A DNA stretch of 64,000 bases, from positions 1 through 64,000 of the forward strand of contig SCMQ01000018.1 of the NCBI GenBank assembly GCA_005503335.1, given 5' to 3'. The translations under genes were made by a program, and so were the position numbers. Origin of the DNA: Comamonadaceae bacterium 2FH (lineage in GTDB: Bacteria > Pseudomonadota > Gammaproteobacteria > Burkholderiales > Burkholderiaceae_C). Shown here piece after piece: positions 1 through 7,671 of this stretch (position 1 is the first letter of the stretch; every line of letters begins with the position of its first letter). The notes under the pieces were generated by a model. It saw nothing but the letters and a program-made list of their open reading frames with translations, was not told the origin of the DNA and ran no database searches.

Positions 1-83
1 TCCCCACACTCGGTCACCCTCATGCAGTTGCGCTTCGCTTCGTTCGCTGTGATCAACTCACGGGAGGACTTGCACCTCCAAGA

Positions 84-104
84 GTGCGCCCGTGCCGGGC
101 GCAC
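84..104. repeat. Stem-loop beside the terminator
   Basis: Perfect 8-bp inverted repeat, GTGCGCCC at 84-91 and GGGCGCAC at 97-104, loop of 5. It lies just beyond the terminator at 108-130 in the minus direction, so the gntR transcript end carries two hairpins in tandem. No gene was recognised in bases 1-107. Confidence 0.5.
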
Positions 105-107
105 AGT

Positions 108-130
108 AAAAAGCCCCGCGTGCGGGGCTT
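108..130 (-). terminator. Rho-independent terminator after dctA-gntR
   Basis: Read on the minus strand, a 9-bp stem AAGCCCCGC / GCGGGGCTT with a 2-base loop is followed at once by a run of T (bases 112-108). It sits 20 bases past the stop of the GntR gene, where the dctA-gntR transcript should end. Confidence 0.8.
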
Positions 131-149
131 GGCGCAGGAGCACAGGTGC

Positions 150-845
150 TCAGGCTGCGGCGCGTGCGCGCGGCAGGGCCAGCGGCGCCAGGGTGTCGCG
201 CAGGCGGTCGCGCGCCGGGGCGGCGGGGTTCAGCGCCTCTTCCACATGGCCGATATGGTCCAGCATGCGGCTGCGCGCGAGCTCGCAGTCGCCGGCCTCC
301 AGGGCCTGGACGATGGCCTCGTGCTCGGCGCAGGACTCGCCGGCGTCGTGCGCCGACTGGTACAGCGTGGCGGCCAGCGTGGTGCGCGCCGTGAGGTCGC
401 GCAGCACGTCGGACAGGGCGCGCTGGCCCATGGCCTCGGCCAGGCAGACATGGAAGTCGGCAAGCAGGAAGGTGCGCGTGGCCGCGTCGGCCTGGGCGAT
501 CGCCTGCTGCTCCTGCTCGATGTGGCTGCGCAGGCGCCGGATCACGGCCTGCAGGGGCCGGCCGGCCTCGGCCAGGATGCCGGACTCGATGATGCGGCGC
601 GCGGAAAAGGCGTCGCGCGCCTCCTCCACCGAGGGCTCCACGACGTACCAGCCCTTGCGCGAGCGCACCTCGACGAAGCCGCGCGCCTGCAGCTGCATCA
701 GCGCCTCGCGCACCAGGGTGCGGCTCACGCCGAACAGCTCGGCCAGCTCCTGCTCGCCCAGGCGCTCGCCGGGGGCGAGCTTCTGGGCCAGGATGGCCTC
801 TACCACCTGTTGCGCGATCTGGGTCTGGTTGGACGGCGTGGACAT
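150..845 (-). CDS. GntR/FadR-family transcriptional regulator (FCD domain)
   Basis: 231-residue DNA-binding regulator. A winged helix-turn-helix (about residues 10-75, with GVSRTLVREAL in the recognition helix) precedes an all-helical FCD ligand-binding domain (about 85-215) with conserved histidines in ADFHVCLAEAMG and near the C terminus. Such regulators usually bind small carboxylates through a metal. I chose the ATG at 845 (MSTPSNQTQ) over an upstream ATG at 941, because the latter lies inside dctA and adds a low-complexity extension. The gene begins 10 bases after the dctA stop, so it is probably co-transcribed with dctA and controls it. The actual ligand is unknown. Confidence 0.85.
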   Translation of the reverse strand: MSTPSNQTQIAQQVVEAILAQKLAPGERLGEQELAELFGVSRTLVREALMQLQARGFVEVRSRKGWYVVEPSVEEARDAFSARRIIESGILAEAGRPLQAVIRRLRSHIEQEQQAIAQADAATRTFLLADFHVCLAEAMGQRALSDVLRDLTARTTLAATLYQSAHDAGESCAEHEAIVQALEAGDCELARSRMLDHIGHVEEALNPAAPARDRLRDTLAPLALPRARAAA

Positions 846-855
846 GGCTGCGATC

Positions 856-2178
856 TTAGCGGGCCTGCACGGCGACGGCCACGACCGGCTCTTCCTCTTC
901 GATGTCGAGCACCTCGTGCGGCTCGCCGTTGAGCACGGCATGGGCGCGTTCGCGGTCGATGTCGCCCTCCCAGGCGGCCACGGCCACGGTGGCCACGCAG
1001 TTGCCGATCAGGTTGCCCAGGGCGCGGGCGATGCCCATGAACCAGTCGACCGAGAGCACCAGCACCAGGCCGATGGCGGGAATCGCGGGGATGGCCTGCA
1101 GCGTGGCGGCCAGCACCACGATCGCCGAGCCCGGCACGCCGTGCGCGCCCTTGGAGGTGACCAGCGAGATCGCCAGGATGGTCAGCAGGTCGGTCATCGT
1201 GATCGGCGTGTTGGTGGCCTGGGCGATGAACACGGCCGCCAGCGTGATGTAGATCGAGAAGGCGTCGAGGTTGAACGAGTAGCCGGTGGGGATCACCAGG
1301 CCCACGGTGGAGTCGCGCACGCCCATGTGCTTGAGCTTGGCCATGATCTGCGGCAGCACGCTGTCCGACGAGGTGGTGGCGAACACCACGGCCAGCTCCT
1401 CGCGCAGGTAGCGCAGCAGCTTGAACAGGCTGAAGCCCGACAGGCGCATGATGGTGCCCAGCACCACCACGACGAAGATCGCCACGGCGGCGTAGAACAG
1501 CACCACCAGCATGCCCAGCTGCTTGAGCGAGCCTATGCCGTACTTGCCCACGGTGAAGGCGATCGCGCCGAGCACGCCGAAAGGCGCCAGCTTGATGATG
1601 ATGCCCATGGTCTTGAACAGCACGTGCGACAGCGTGTCGATGAAGTTCGAGACCGGCGCGCCGCGCTCGCCCAGCAGGGCCAGGGCGCAGCCGAACAGCA
1701 CGGCGAACAGCAGCACCTGCAGCACGTCGCCGGTGGCGAAGGCGCTGACCACGGTGGTCGGGATCAGCTTCATCAGGAACTCCACCGTGCCGCCGCCGGT
1801 CAGCTTGCTGGCGTTCTCGGCGTAGGCGCCCATGGCCTTGGCATCCAGCATCTTGGGGTCCACGTTCATGCCCACGCCGGGCTCGAACACGAAGGCCAGC
1901 AGCAGGCCCAGGCCCAGCGCGACGGTGGTGACCAGCTCGAAGTAGATCAGCGACTTGACGCCGACGCGGCCGACGCGCTTGAGGTCGCCGGCGCCGGCGA
2001 TGCCGTGCACCACCACGCAGAACACCAGCACCGGGATGATCATCTTGATCAGCTTGATGAAGGCGTCGCCGAGCGGCTTGAGCTTGACGGCGGTCTCGGG
2101 CCAGACCATGCCGACGGCGACGCCGAGCAGCAGGGCCAGGACCACCTGGCCGAACAGGGACTTGAAAAACTTGGGCAT
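856..2178 (-). CDS. dctA: C4-dicarboxylate/proton symporter DctA
   Basis: 440-residue inner-membrane symporter of the dicarboxylate/amino acid:cation symporter (DAACS) family, which imports succinate, fumarate, malate and sometimes orotate. The length is close to DctA (about 430). Hydrophobic helices run throughout, and family signatures are visible: a serine-rich stretch ATTSSDSVLPQIM, VIPTGYSFNLDAFSIY and GAHGVPGSAIVVLAA. The ATG at 2178 (MPKFFKSLFG) has GGAG 7 bases upstream, so the longer open frame to 2211 is not used. A TGTATACA-like site lies about 50 bases upstream. The GntR gene downstream probably regulates it. Confidence 0.92.
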   Translation of the reverse strand: MPKFFKSLFGQVVLALLLGVAVGMVWPETAVKLKPLGDAFIKLIKMIIPVLVFCVVVHGIAGAGDLKRVGRVGVKSLIYFELVTTVALGLGLLLAFVFEPGVGMNVDPKMLDAKAMGAYAENASKLTGGGTVEFLMKLIPTTVVSAFATGDVLQVLLFAVLFGCALALLGERGAPVSNFIDTLSHVLFKTMGIIIKLAPFGVLGAIAFTVGKYGIGSLKQLGMLVVLFYAAVAIFVVVVLGTIMRLSGFSLFKLLRYLREELAVVFATTSSDSVLPQIMAKLKHMGVRDSTVGLVIPTGYSFNLDAFSIYITLAAVFIAQATNTPITMTDLLTILAISLVTSKGAHGVPGSAIVVLAATLQAIPAIPAIGLVLVLSVDWFMGIARALGNLIGNCVATVAVAAWEGDIDRERAHAVLNGEPHEVLDIEEEEPVVAVAVQAR

Positions 2179-2225
2179 GTAGGTCTCCATAGGGGTTGTC
2201 TGCAAGACCACATTTGCCTGTCAAT

Positions 2226-2237
2226 CTTGCATACAAG
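2226..2237. promoter_or_regulatory. Candidate GntR operator upstream of dctA
   Basis: CTTGCATACAAG is a 12-base near-palindrome (10 of 12 positions symmetric) in the dctA leader. It resembles the perfect TTTGTATACAAA before the NCS1 permease and the GTGTATACAC core before the allantoin operon. Binding by the adjacent FCD-type GntR protein is inferred. Confidence 0.5.
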
Positions 2238-2358
2238 CAATGTAGGCAAAATCCCCGAGGATTGCCTGAGGGTTATCACCAGGGATTCGGCACCCCAGGT
2301 AAAAACTGTTATCGGATTCTGTGGGGCAAAGTCACTGCCCCGGGCCAGGCAGGTGCGC

Positions 2359-3102
2359 TCAGGTGAGCAGGGCCTTGACCAGGTCCAGGTGACGGTCGGG
2401 CCGGTCCTGGCCGAACTGCAGGCTGTTCTCTATGCGCTGTAGGTGCTCCATCATCTGGGCCACGGCGGCCTCGGCGTCGCCGCTGCGGCACACGCGCAGG
2501 AAGTCCGCGTGCTCGTCGGACGAGCAATGCGGGTCGTTGGAAGAGTGGTAGAGCATGGAGATCAGAGAGCAGCGCGCCGCCAGCTCGCGCACCAGCTCGG
2601 CCAGCGTCTGGTTGCCCGCGGCCCTTGCCAGCTCGACGTGGAAGTCGCCCAGCAGCTTCTCGCGCACCGTGCCGGTGGTGGTCGTGGCCTGCAGCGCCTG
2701 GCGCTCGAAGCGGATGTGCTGCTCCAGCAGCTGGTAGTCGCGCGGCTTGGCGCGCGCCACGAACAGGCGCACCACCTCGGTCTCGAGGATGCGCCGCACG
2801 GCGAACACCTCGCGCGCCTCCTCCACGCTGGGCTTGCTGACGAAGGCGCCCTTGTCGGGAATCATCTCGATCAGCTTGTCCTTGGACAGGGTCAGCAGCG
2901 CGGCGCGCACCTTGGTGCGGCTGACCTTGTAGACGCGCCCCAGGGCCTCCTCGCGCAGCCAGGTGCCGGGCGGCAGGCGCTTCTCGATGATGGCGGTGGC
3001 GATGTCGTGCGCGATGTCCTCGATCGAGCTGCCGTTCTCCACCGCCACGGCCAGTTCGGGCGGGGCGGCGATGTCGACGGGGGTTTTTCTGGGGCGGGCC
3101 AT
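2359..3102 (-). CDS. GntR-family transcriptional regulator (FCD domain)
   Basis: 247 residues. After a charged N-terminal arm (MARPRKTPVD), a winged HTH spans about 25-95 (KVSRTKVRAALLTL recognition helix). An FCD domain follows with the metal-site region GDFHVELARAAG and late histidines. It is the last gene of a likely three-gene minus-strand unit, NCS1 permease - racemase - gntR, starting 37 bases after the racemase stop. That placement suggests control of ureide or hydantoin uptake; the ligand is inferred, not shown. The 180 bases between this gene and dctA hold the dctA leader and operator. Confidence 0.85.
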   Translation of the reverse strand: MARPRKTPVDIAAPPELAVAVENGSSIEDIAHDIATAIIEKRLPPGTWLREEALGRVYKVSRTKVRAALLTLSKDKLIEMIPDKGAFVSKPSVEEAREVFAVRRILETEVVRLFVARAKPRDYQLLEQHIRFERQALQATTTTGTVREKLLGDFHVELARAAGNQTLAELVRELAARCSLISMLYHSSNDPHCSSDEHADFLRVCRSGDAEAAVAQMMEHLQRIENSLQFGQDRPDRHLDLVKALLT

Positions 3103-3139
3103 GGGGAAATTCTAGGCGCTTGCTGCGCCTGGCCGTCGC

Positions 3140-3889
3140 TTACTGCAGCTGCAGCGCCTCCAGGCTGAAGCCGGTCAGCAGTCCCAGCATGGGCTTGGCC
3201 AGGGGCTGGGCGAGCTCGCCGCGCTTGCTCGTCTTGAGGCCGAGCGCCACCAGGGACTCGACCAGGCGCGTGGCCGCGGCCACGCCGTCGACCACCGGCA
3301 CGCCCAAGGTTTCGGAGATCGCGTCGCAGAGGTCGGCCATGCCGGCGCAGCCCAGCACGATCACGTCCGAGCCGTCCTGCTCGAGCGCGCGCCGGCATTC
3401 GGCGACGATGCGCTCGCGCGCGGCCGAGCCCGGCTGCTCGAGTTCGAGCACCGGCAGCTCGCAGGCGCGCACCTTGGCGCAAAAGCGCGCCATGCCGTAG
3501 GCCTCGGCCAGGTGCCAGGCCTGGCCCACGGTGCGCTCCAGTGTGGTGACCACGCTGAAGCGGCTGCCCACCATGCTGGCCAGGTGCATCGCGGCCTCGG
3601 CGATGCCGACCACGGGGCCGCGCGCGAGCTCGCGCGCCGCCTTGAGGCCGGGGTCGCCGAAGCAGGCGATCACGTAGCCGTCCACGCCCTCGCGCTCGCC
3701 GCGCGCGATCTCCTGCAGCAGGCCGGGCACGGCCAGGGCCTCGTCGTAATGGCTTTCTATGGACACCGGACCCATGGCCGGGCTGACGGCCAGGATCTCG
3801 GTGCCGGCACCCGCCGCGGCGCGCGCGCTGGCGCCGATCTTGGCGGTCATGCTCTGGGTGGTGTTGGGGTTGATGATCTTGATGCGCAT
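3140..3889 (-). CDS. Hydantoin/allantoin racemase (Asp/Glu racemase superfamily)
   Basis: 249-residue cytoplasmic enzyme expected to interconvert the enantiomers of 5-substituted hydantoins or allantoin without cofactor. Both active-site cysteines of the family are present: the first in IACFGDPGL (about residue 75), the second in IVLGCAGM (about 185). The N terminus MRIKIINPNTTQSM is typical of hydantoin racemase HyuE and allantoin racemase HpxA. It lies directly downstream of an NCS1 allantoin/hydantoin-type permease and upstream of a GntR gene. Allantoin is the more likely substrate given PuuE and AllC nearby, but hydantoins are possible because a hydantoinase is encoded at 14565-16004. Confidence 0.85.
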   Translation of the reverse strand: MRIKIINPNTTQSMTAKIGASARAAAGAGTEILAVSPAMGPVSIESHYDEALAVPGLLQEIARGEREGVDGYVIACFGDPGLKAARELARGPVVGIAEAAMHLASMVGSRFSVVTTLERTVGQAWHLAEAYGMARFCAKVRACELPVLELEQPGSAARERIVAECRRALEQDGSDVIVLGCAGMADLCDAISETLGVPVVDGVAAATRLVESLVALGLKTSKRGELAQPLAKPMLGLLTGFSLEALQLQ

Positions 3890-3918
3890 GGCAGTGGGGG
3901 CATTGGAGAAACAGGGAA

Positions 3919-3939
3919 GGGGCCCGCCGCGCGGGCCCC
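3919..3939. repeat. GC-rich stem-loop between NCS1 permease and racemase
   Basis: Perfect 9-bp inverted repeat GGGGCCCGC / GCGGGCCCC with a 3-base loop, 7 bases past the permease stop. There is no T run, so it is more likely an mRNA-stabilising or attenuating hairpin than a full terminator. Confidence 0.6.
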
Positions 3940-3946
3940 GGTGCGT

Positions 3947-5437
3947 TCAGCGCCGGTTCTTGTTCAGCAGGGCGTAGGCCACGAAGCCCACGGCCGTGCC
4001 GATGAACCAGGCATAGTTGGCGGCGCCGTGCAGGGTGGGGACGAAGACGCAGAGCATGGGCACCAGGGCGCCCGGCACCATGGCCCAGACCGCCTTGCGG
4101 TTGTAGCCGTTGGTGTACCAGTAGGCGCCGCGCGGGTCCATGCTGTAGAGCGCGTCCACGTCCACATGCTGCTTGCGCACCAGGTAGTAGTCGGCGATCA
4201 GGATGCCGAACAGCGGGCCGATGAAGGAGCCCAGCACGTCCAGCGTGTAGTGGATGACCTCGGGGTTGTTGTAGAGGTTCCAGGGCGTGATGAAGATCGA
4301 GCCCACAGCCGCGATCATGCCGCCGGTGCGCCAGCTGATGTGCTGGGGCGCGACGTTGGAGAAGTCGAAGGCCGGCGAGACGAAGTTGGCCACGATGTTG
4401 ATGCCTATGGTGGCGACCATGAAGGTCAGCGCGCCCAGCACGACGGCGGTGGTGCTGTCGATCTTGCTCACGGTGTGCACCGGGTCGGTGATCAGCTCGC
4501 CGAACACCGGCAGCGTGGCGGCGGTGGTGATCACGGTCAGCAGCGAGAAGAACAGGAAGTTGACCGGCAGGCCCCAGAAGTTGCCCTTCTTGACCGCGTC
4601 GAATTTCTTGGCGTAGCGCGAGAAGTCGCCGAAGTTCAGCATGGGGCCGCTGAAGTAGCTGACCACCAGGGCGATCGCCGACAGCATCACCGGCACCGCG
4701 TCCCAGCCCTCGAACTTGACACCGCCCAGGTTCATGTTGATGTTGCTCCAGCCGGCCTTCCAGACCAGCCAGCCGCACAGCAGGCCCATCACCACGTAGA
4801 CCGCGGGGCCGGCCCAGTCGATGAACTTGCGGATCGACTCCATGCCGTGCCAGAACACGATGGCCTGCAGCACCCACATCACCATGAAGGCCACCCAGCC
4901 CAGCGTGGACAGGCCGGCGAAGCCGTGCTGCGCCACGTCGGCGTAGGGCGCCCAATGCGGGAAGAAGTGCAGGGCCACGACCATGAAGGCGGCCGAGGCC
5001 AGGTAGGTCTGGATGCCGTACCAGGCGACCGCGATCAGGCCGCGGATGATGGCCGGGATGTTGGCGCCCAGCACGCCGAACGAGGCGCGGCAGATCACCG
5101 GGTAGGGCGTGCCCGTCATCTGGCTGGGCTTGGCCACCAGGTTGCAGAAGAACTGCACGATGCAGATGCCGACCAGCAGGGCCACCAGCACCTGCCAGCT
5201 CGACAGGCCCAGCGCGAACAGGCTGCCGGCCGTGATGTAGCCGCCCACGCTGTGCACGTCGGACATCCAGAACGCGAAGATGTTGTACTGGCCCCAGGTC
5301 TGGTGGCGAAGCGGGGCGAGGTCTTCGTTGGTCAGGCGCGGGTGGTAGCCGGGCTTGATCAGGGCGTGCGAGGGCGCGTGGCCCGTCGCCGGATTCTCCG
5401 GCAGGGCGGGGGCGCCCAGGGTGGCTGCGTTGGTCAT
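3947..5437 (-). CDS. NCS1-family nucleobase/allantoin/hydantoin permease
   Basis: 496-residue membrane transporter of the nucleobase:cation symporter-1 family, with about 12 hydrophobic helices and no signal peptide. Family features visible are the N-terminal LTNEDLAPLRHQTWGQYNIF block before helix 1, SDVHSVGGYITAGSLFALG, and SRYAKKFDAVKKGNFWGLP. The ATG at 5437 (MTNAATLGAP) is preceded by AGGAG; the open frame continues upstream to 5806 but without a ribosome site. It heads a minus-strand unit with a racemase and a GntR regulator, pointing to allantoin or hydantoin as substrate. A perfect TTTGTATACAAA palindrome lies 90 bases upstream. Confidence 0.88.
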   Translation of the reverse strand: MTNAATLGAPALPENPATGHAPSHALIKPGYHPRLTNEDLAPLRHQTWGQYNIFAFWMSDVHSVGGYITAGSLFALGLSSWQVLVALLVGICIVQFFCNLVAKPSQMTGTPYPVICRASFGVLGANIPAIIRGLIAVAWYGIQTYLASAAFMVVALHFFPHWAPYADVAQHGFAGLSTLGWVAFMVMWVLQAIVFWHGMESIRKFIDWAGPAVYVVMGLLCGWLVWKAGWSNINMNLGGVKFEGWDAVPVMLSAIALVVSYFSGPMLNFGDFSRYAKKFDAVKKGNFWGLPVNFLFFSLLTVITTAATLPVFGELITDPVHTVSKIDSTTAVVLGALTFMVATIGINIVANFVSPAFDFSNVAPQHISWRTGGMIAAVGSIFITPWNLYNNPEVIHYTLDVLGSFIGPLFGILIADYYLVRKQHVDVDALYSMDPRGAYWYTNGYNRKAVWAMVPGALVPMLCVFVPTLHGAANYAWFIGTAVGFVAYALLNKNRR

Positions 5438-5526
5438 AAGGTCTCCTGGTCTGCGATTGAGGCTTGGACGAAAGCCCGGAGGAGGGTTTTCGCTGGCTTT
5501 TTCCCGCGGCGTTGCGGGATACGTTA

Positions 5527-5538
5527 TTTGTATACAAA
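5527..5538. promoter_or_regulatory. Candidate GntR operator upstream of the NCS1 permease
   Basis: Perfect 12-base palindrome TTTGTATACAAA in the leader of the permease. It shares the TGTATACA core with the site before the allantoin operon (11167-11184), matching the usual shape of FCD-type GntR operators. Confidence 0.65.
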
Positions 5539-5629
5539 AAACGCGTGCAATCAAGTACCGGTGGTGCGATTTCGATGAGGGTTTTCCCGGGTTGCCTCGG
5601 CGCGGCGGGGCGCGCGCAGGCTCAAGAAA

Positions 5630-5657
5630 GCCCGGCCGACACGAGGGTCGGCCGGGC
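5630..5657 (-). terminator. Rho-independent-like terminator
   Basis: Perfect 11-bp stem GCCCGGCCGAC / GTCGGCCGGGC, loop 6. On the minus strand it is followed by TTTCTTG. It ends whatever transcript contains the orphan C-terminal codons at 5689-5760, 31 bases upstream of the stem. Confidence 0.65.
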
Positions 5658-5688
5658 GGGAGAGCGGGCAGGGCCGGTCGGCCCCGGG

Positions 5689-5760
5689 TCAGGCCTTGGC
5701 GCGCGCCATCAGCTGCGCCGTGCTGGCCTTGCGGTCGGCATGCCCTTCTGCTGGGCCCAT
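5689..5760 (-). pseudogene. Orphan C-terminal coding remnant
   Basis: The last 23 codons of an unidentified minus-strand gene, starting MGPAEGHADRK and ending QLMARAKA before TGA. Nearly all third positions are G or C, as in real genes here, and a good terminator follows. Upstream the frame runs straight into the composite repeat beginning near 5776, so the rest of the gene appears to have been lost or displaced. I do not recognise the family. Confidence 0.4.
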
Positions 5761-5775
5761 GTATCGCACCTCGCA

Positions 5776-6059
5776 CCGCGGCAGGCGGTGCCCGGCGGGG
5801 GCTCATACCGTGGCGGTCGGCATTCGCCGACTGCGCTGCGATGCTCGCACCGGGGTCGCGCCGCAGAACTCGCTGCGTTCGCTGCGCTCACTTCGCTCAA
5901 ACAGCAGCGGCGAGTCAGATCACGATGCGCGCTGCGCGCGCCGACCCCGGCGCTGCGCTTTTAGCTCCGGCTCACATGTGCTTCGCACATATGACCCTAC
6001 GCTGCAACTGCGTTGTCGCCGCCACAGAAATCGCCCCCGCCGGGCACCGCCTGCCGCGG
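5776..6059. repeat. Repeat unit A with 27-bp terminal inverted repeats
   Basis: Perfect 27-bp inverted repeats at 5776-5802 and 6033-6059 enclose 230 bases. A second inverted pair, GTGGCGG / CCGCCAC, lies just inside. The core (about 5805-5970) is clearly related, in opposite orientation, to the core of unit B (about 6165-6310): both share GCGATGCTCGC, the CTCAAACA block, GCGAGTCA and the GCGCGCTGCGCGCG run. A small hairpin (ATGTGC TTC GCACAT) lies near 5970. Six-frame translation gives Ser-Leu-Arg-rich tracts that I regard as non-coding. No transposase is present. Confidence 0.75.
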
Positions 6060-6109
6060 CGAAGTGACAAAGTGGCGCTCGCTGCCGGTGGCGCGCCAAC
6101 ATCGTCTCT

Positions 6110-6347
6110 GCAAAGGCGTGTGCGGGCAGGCTGCAGCGCGCCTTGAGGGCGCCGAGAAGCGCAGGGCTGGCGGCCGCGCGCGCAGCGCGCTTCGTGAACT
6201 GACTCGTCGCGCTTGTTTGAGCGGCGTGAGCGAAGCGAACAAAGCGAGTTGCGCGACGGGCCGTCAGAGCGAGCATCGCAGGGGAGTCGACGCAGGGCGT
6301 CGACCGCCCTCATTGAAGCGCTGCGGCCTGCCCGCGCACGCCTTTGC
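6110..6347. repeat. Repeat unit B with 30-bp terminal inverted repeats
   Basis: Inverted repeats at 6110-6139 and 6318-6347 match at 28 of 30 positions and enclose a core homologous to unit A but inverted. The termini of A and B differ, so the core seems to have been packaged between different inverted repeats. The 76 bases from 6348 to the stop of the M20 gene hold nothing recognised. Confidence 0.75.
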
Positions 6348-6423
6348 CGCGCGCTGCTGCGAGAGCCTTACCTCCTGCAGCGATGCGCGGAAGGAGCTAT
6401 TGCGCTCCCCGCCGGAGGGACCG

Positions 6424-7671
6424 TCAGCCCAGCAGATCGCGCAGCGTGCGCGCGATCACCTTGGTGGCGCGGCGCAGGTCCTCGAGGTCCAGGCGCTCGT
6501 CGGCGCGCTTGGCGTGCGACTCGAGCACGGTGCGCGGGCCGGCGCCGTAGATCACGCCGGGGATGCCGCGCTCGGCGTACAGGCGCACGTCGGTGTAGAG
6601 CGGCGTGCCCATGGCGGGGATGGGCTCGCCGAACAGGGTCTCGCCATGCTTCTGGATGGCCTGGACCAGGGGCTGGTTGCCGGGCAGGGGCTTCATCGAA
6701 TTGGCCAGCAGCATGCGCCGGATCTCGACCTGGATCTGGGCGTCCGCCGGCCTGCCGCGGTTGAAGCCGGCCACGGCCGCGGCGATGACCTCGCGCAGGC
6801 TGGCCTCGACCTCGGCCGGGTTCTCCTCGGGGATCATGCGGCGGTCGAGCTTGAACACCACCTTGCCGGGCACCACGTTGGTGTTGGTGCCACCCTCGAT
6901 CTGGCCCACGTTGAGGTAGGGGTGCTTGATGCCCTCGACCTTGGAGCTGAGCTGCTGGTAGAGCTGGTTCTGCGCGTAGAGGGCATTGAGGACTTGCACC
7001 GCGCCCTGCAGCGCGTCGACGCCGGTGTCGGGGATGGCGGCATGGGCCATCTTGCCGTTCACCGTGACCTCCATCTGCAGGCAGCCGTTGTGCGCCGTCA
7101 CCACTTGGTAGCTGAAGCCGGCCGCGATCATCAGGTCGGGCTTGGTCAGGCCCTGCGCTAGCAGCCAGCCCGGGCCCATGAGGCCGCCGAACTCCTCGTC
7201 GTAGGTGAAGTGCAGCTCCACGCCGCCCTTGAGCGGCGCGCCCAGCGACTCGAGCGCGCGCAGCGCGAAGGTGAAGGTCGCGAAGTCGCACTTGCTGACG
7301 GCCGCGGCGCGGCCGTAGAGCTTGCCGTCCACGATCTCGGCGCCGTAGGGGTCATGCGTCCAGCCCTCGCCGGGCGGCACCACGTCGCCGTGGGCGTTCA
7401 GCGCCACGGTGCGGCCGCCGTCGCCGTAGCGCCGGCGCACGATCAGGTTGGTGATGCTCTCGAGGCCCTGGGCCTCAACCTCGGCCTGCGGCACGGCATG
7501 GCGCTCGGCCTGCAGGCCGAAGCCCTGCAGCAACTCGGCCGTGCGCTCGGCATGCGGCGCGTTGTTGCCGGGCGGGGTGTCGGTGGGAACGCGGATCAGT
7601 TCCTGCAGAAAGCGCACCTCCTCGTCGAAGTGCGCGTCTATCCATTGGTCGAGTCGGTCGTGGTCGCTCAT
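6424..7671 (-). CDS. M20-family amidohydrolase/deacylase (ArgE/DapE-like)
   Basis: 415-residue metallo-hydrolase of peptidase family M20. Metal-site features are visible: HGD at residues 94-96, Asp130 in the SKCDFATF segment, the catalytic/bridging Glu pair in YDEEFGG (160-161), and a late HAKRADE region. The dimerisation (lid) domain is interrupted by GIKHPYLNVGQIEGGTNTN. Its ATG overlaps the stop of the uraD/allC fusion (ATGA), so the two are translationally coupled. The position as last gene of the allantoin operon suggests a carbamoyl or acyl hydrolysis step after allantoate, possibly on ureidoglycolate, but this is inference; generic ArgE/DapE naming is all the sequence supports. Confidence 0.85.
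   Translation of the reverse strand: MSDHDRLDQWIDAHFDEEVRFLQELIRVPTDTPPGNNAPHAERTAELLQGFGLQAERHAVPQAEVEAQGLESITNLIVRRRYGDGGRTVALNAHGDVVPPGEGWTHDPYGAEIVDGKLYGRAAAVSKCDFATFTFALRALESLGAPLKGGVELHFTYDEEFGGLMGPGWLLAQGLTKPDLMIAAGFSYQVVTAHNGCLQMEVTVNGKMAHAAIPDTGVDALQGAVQVLNALYAQNQLYQQLSSKVEGIKHPYLNVGQIEGGTNTNVVPGKVVFKLDRRMIPEENPAEVEASLREVIAAAVAGFNRGRPADAQIQVEIRRMLLANSMKPLPGNQPLVQAIQKHGETLFGEPIPAMGTPLYTDVRLYAERGIPGVIYGAGPRTVLESHAKRADERLDLEDLRRATKVIARTLRDLLG

Noticed and set aside
2323-2341. GGGGCA / TGCCCC hairpin between gntR and dctA
   Set aside because: Six-base stem without a T run on either strand; not called a terminator.
22-2442. Very long plus-strand open frame opposite gntR and dctA
   Set aside because: It is antisense to recognisable proteins; its His/Gln/Ala/Arg-rich translation is the usual shadow of GC-rich genes.
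5696-6313. Overlapping Ser-Leu-Arg-rich open frames in the repeat region
   Set aside because: The same peptides appear on both strands from the inverted repeat cores, so they are products of the repeat, not genes.
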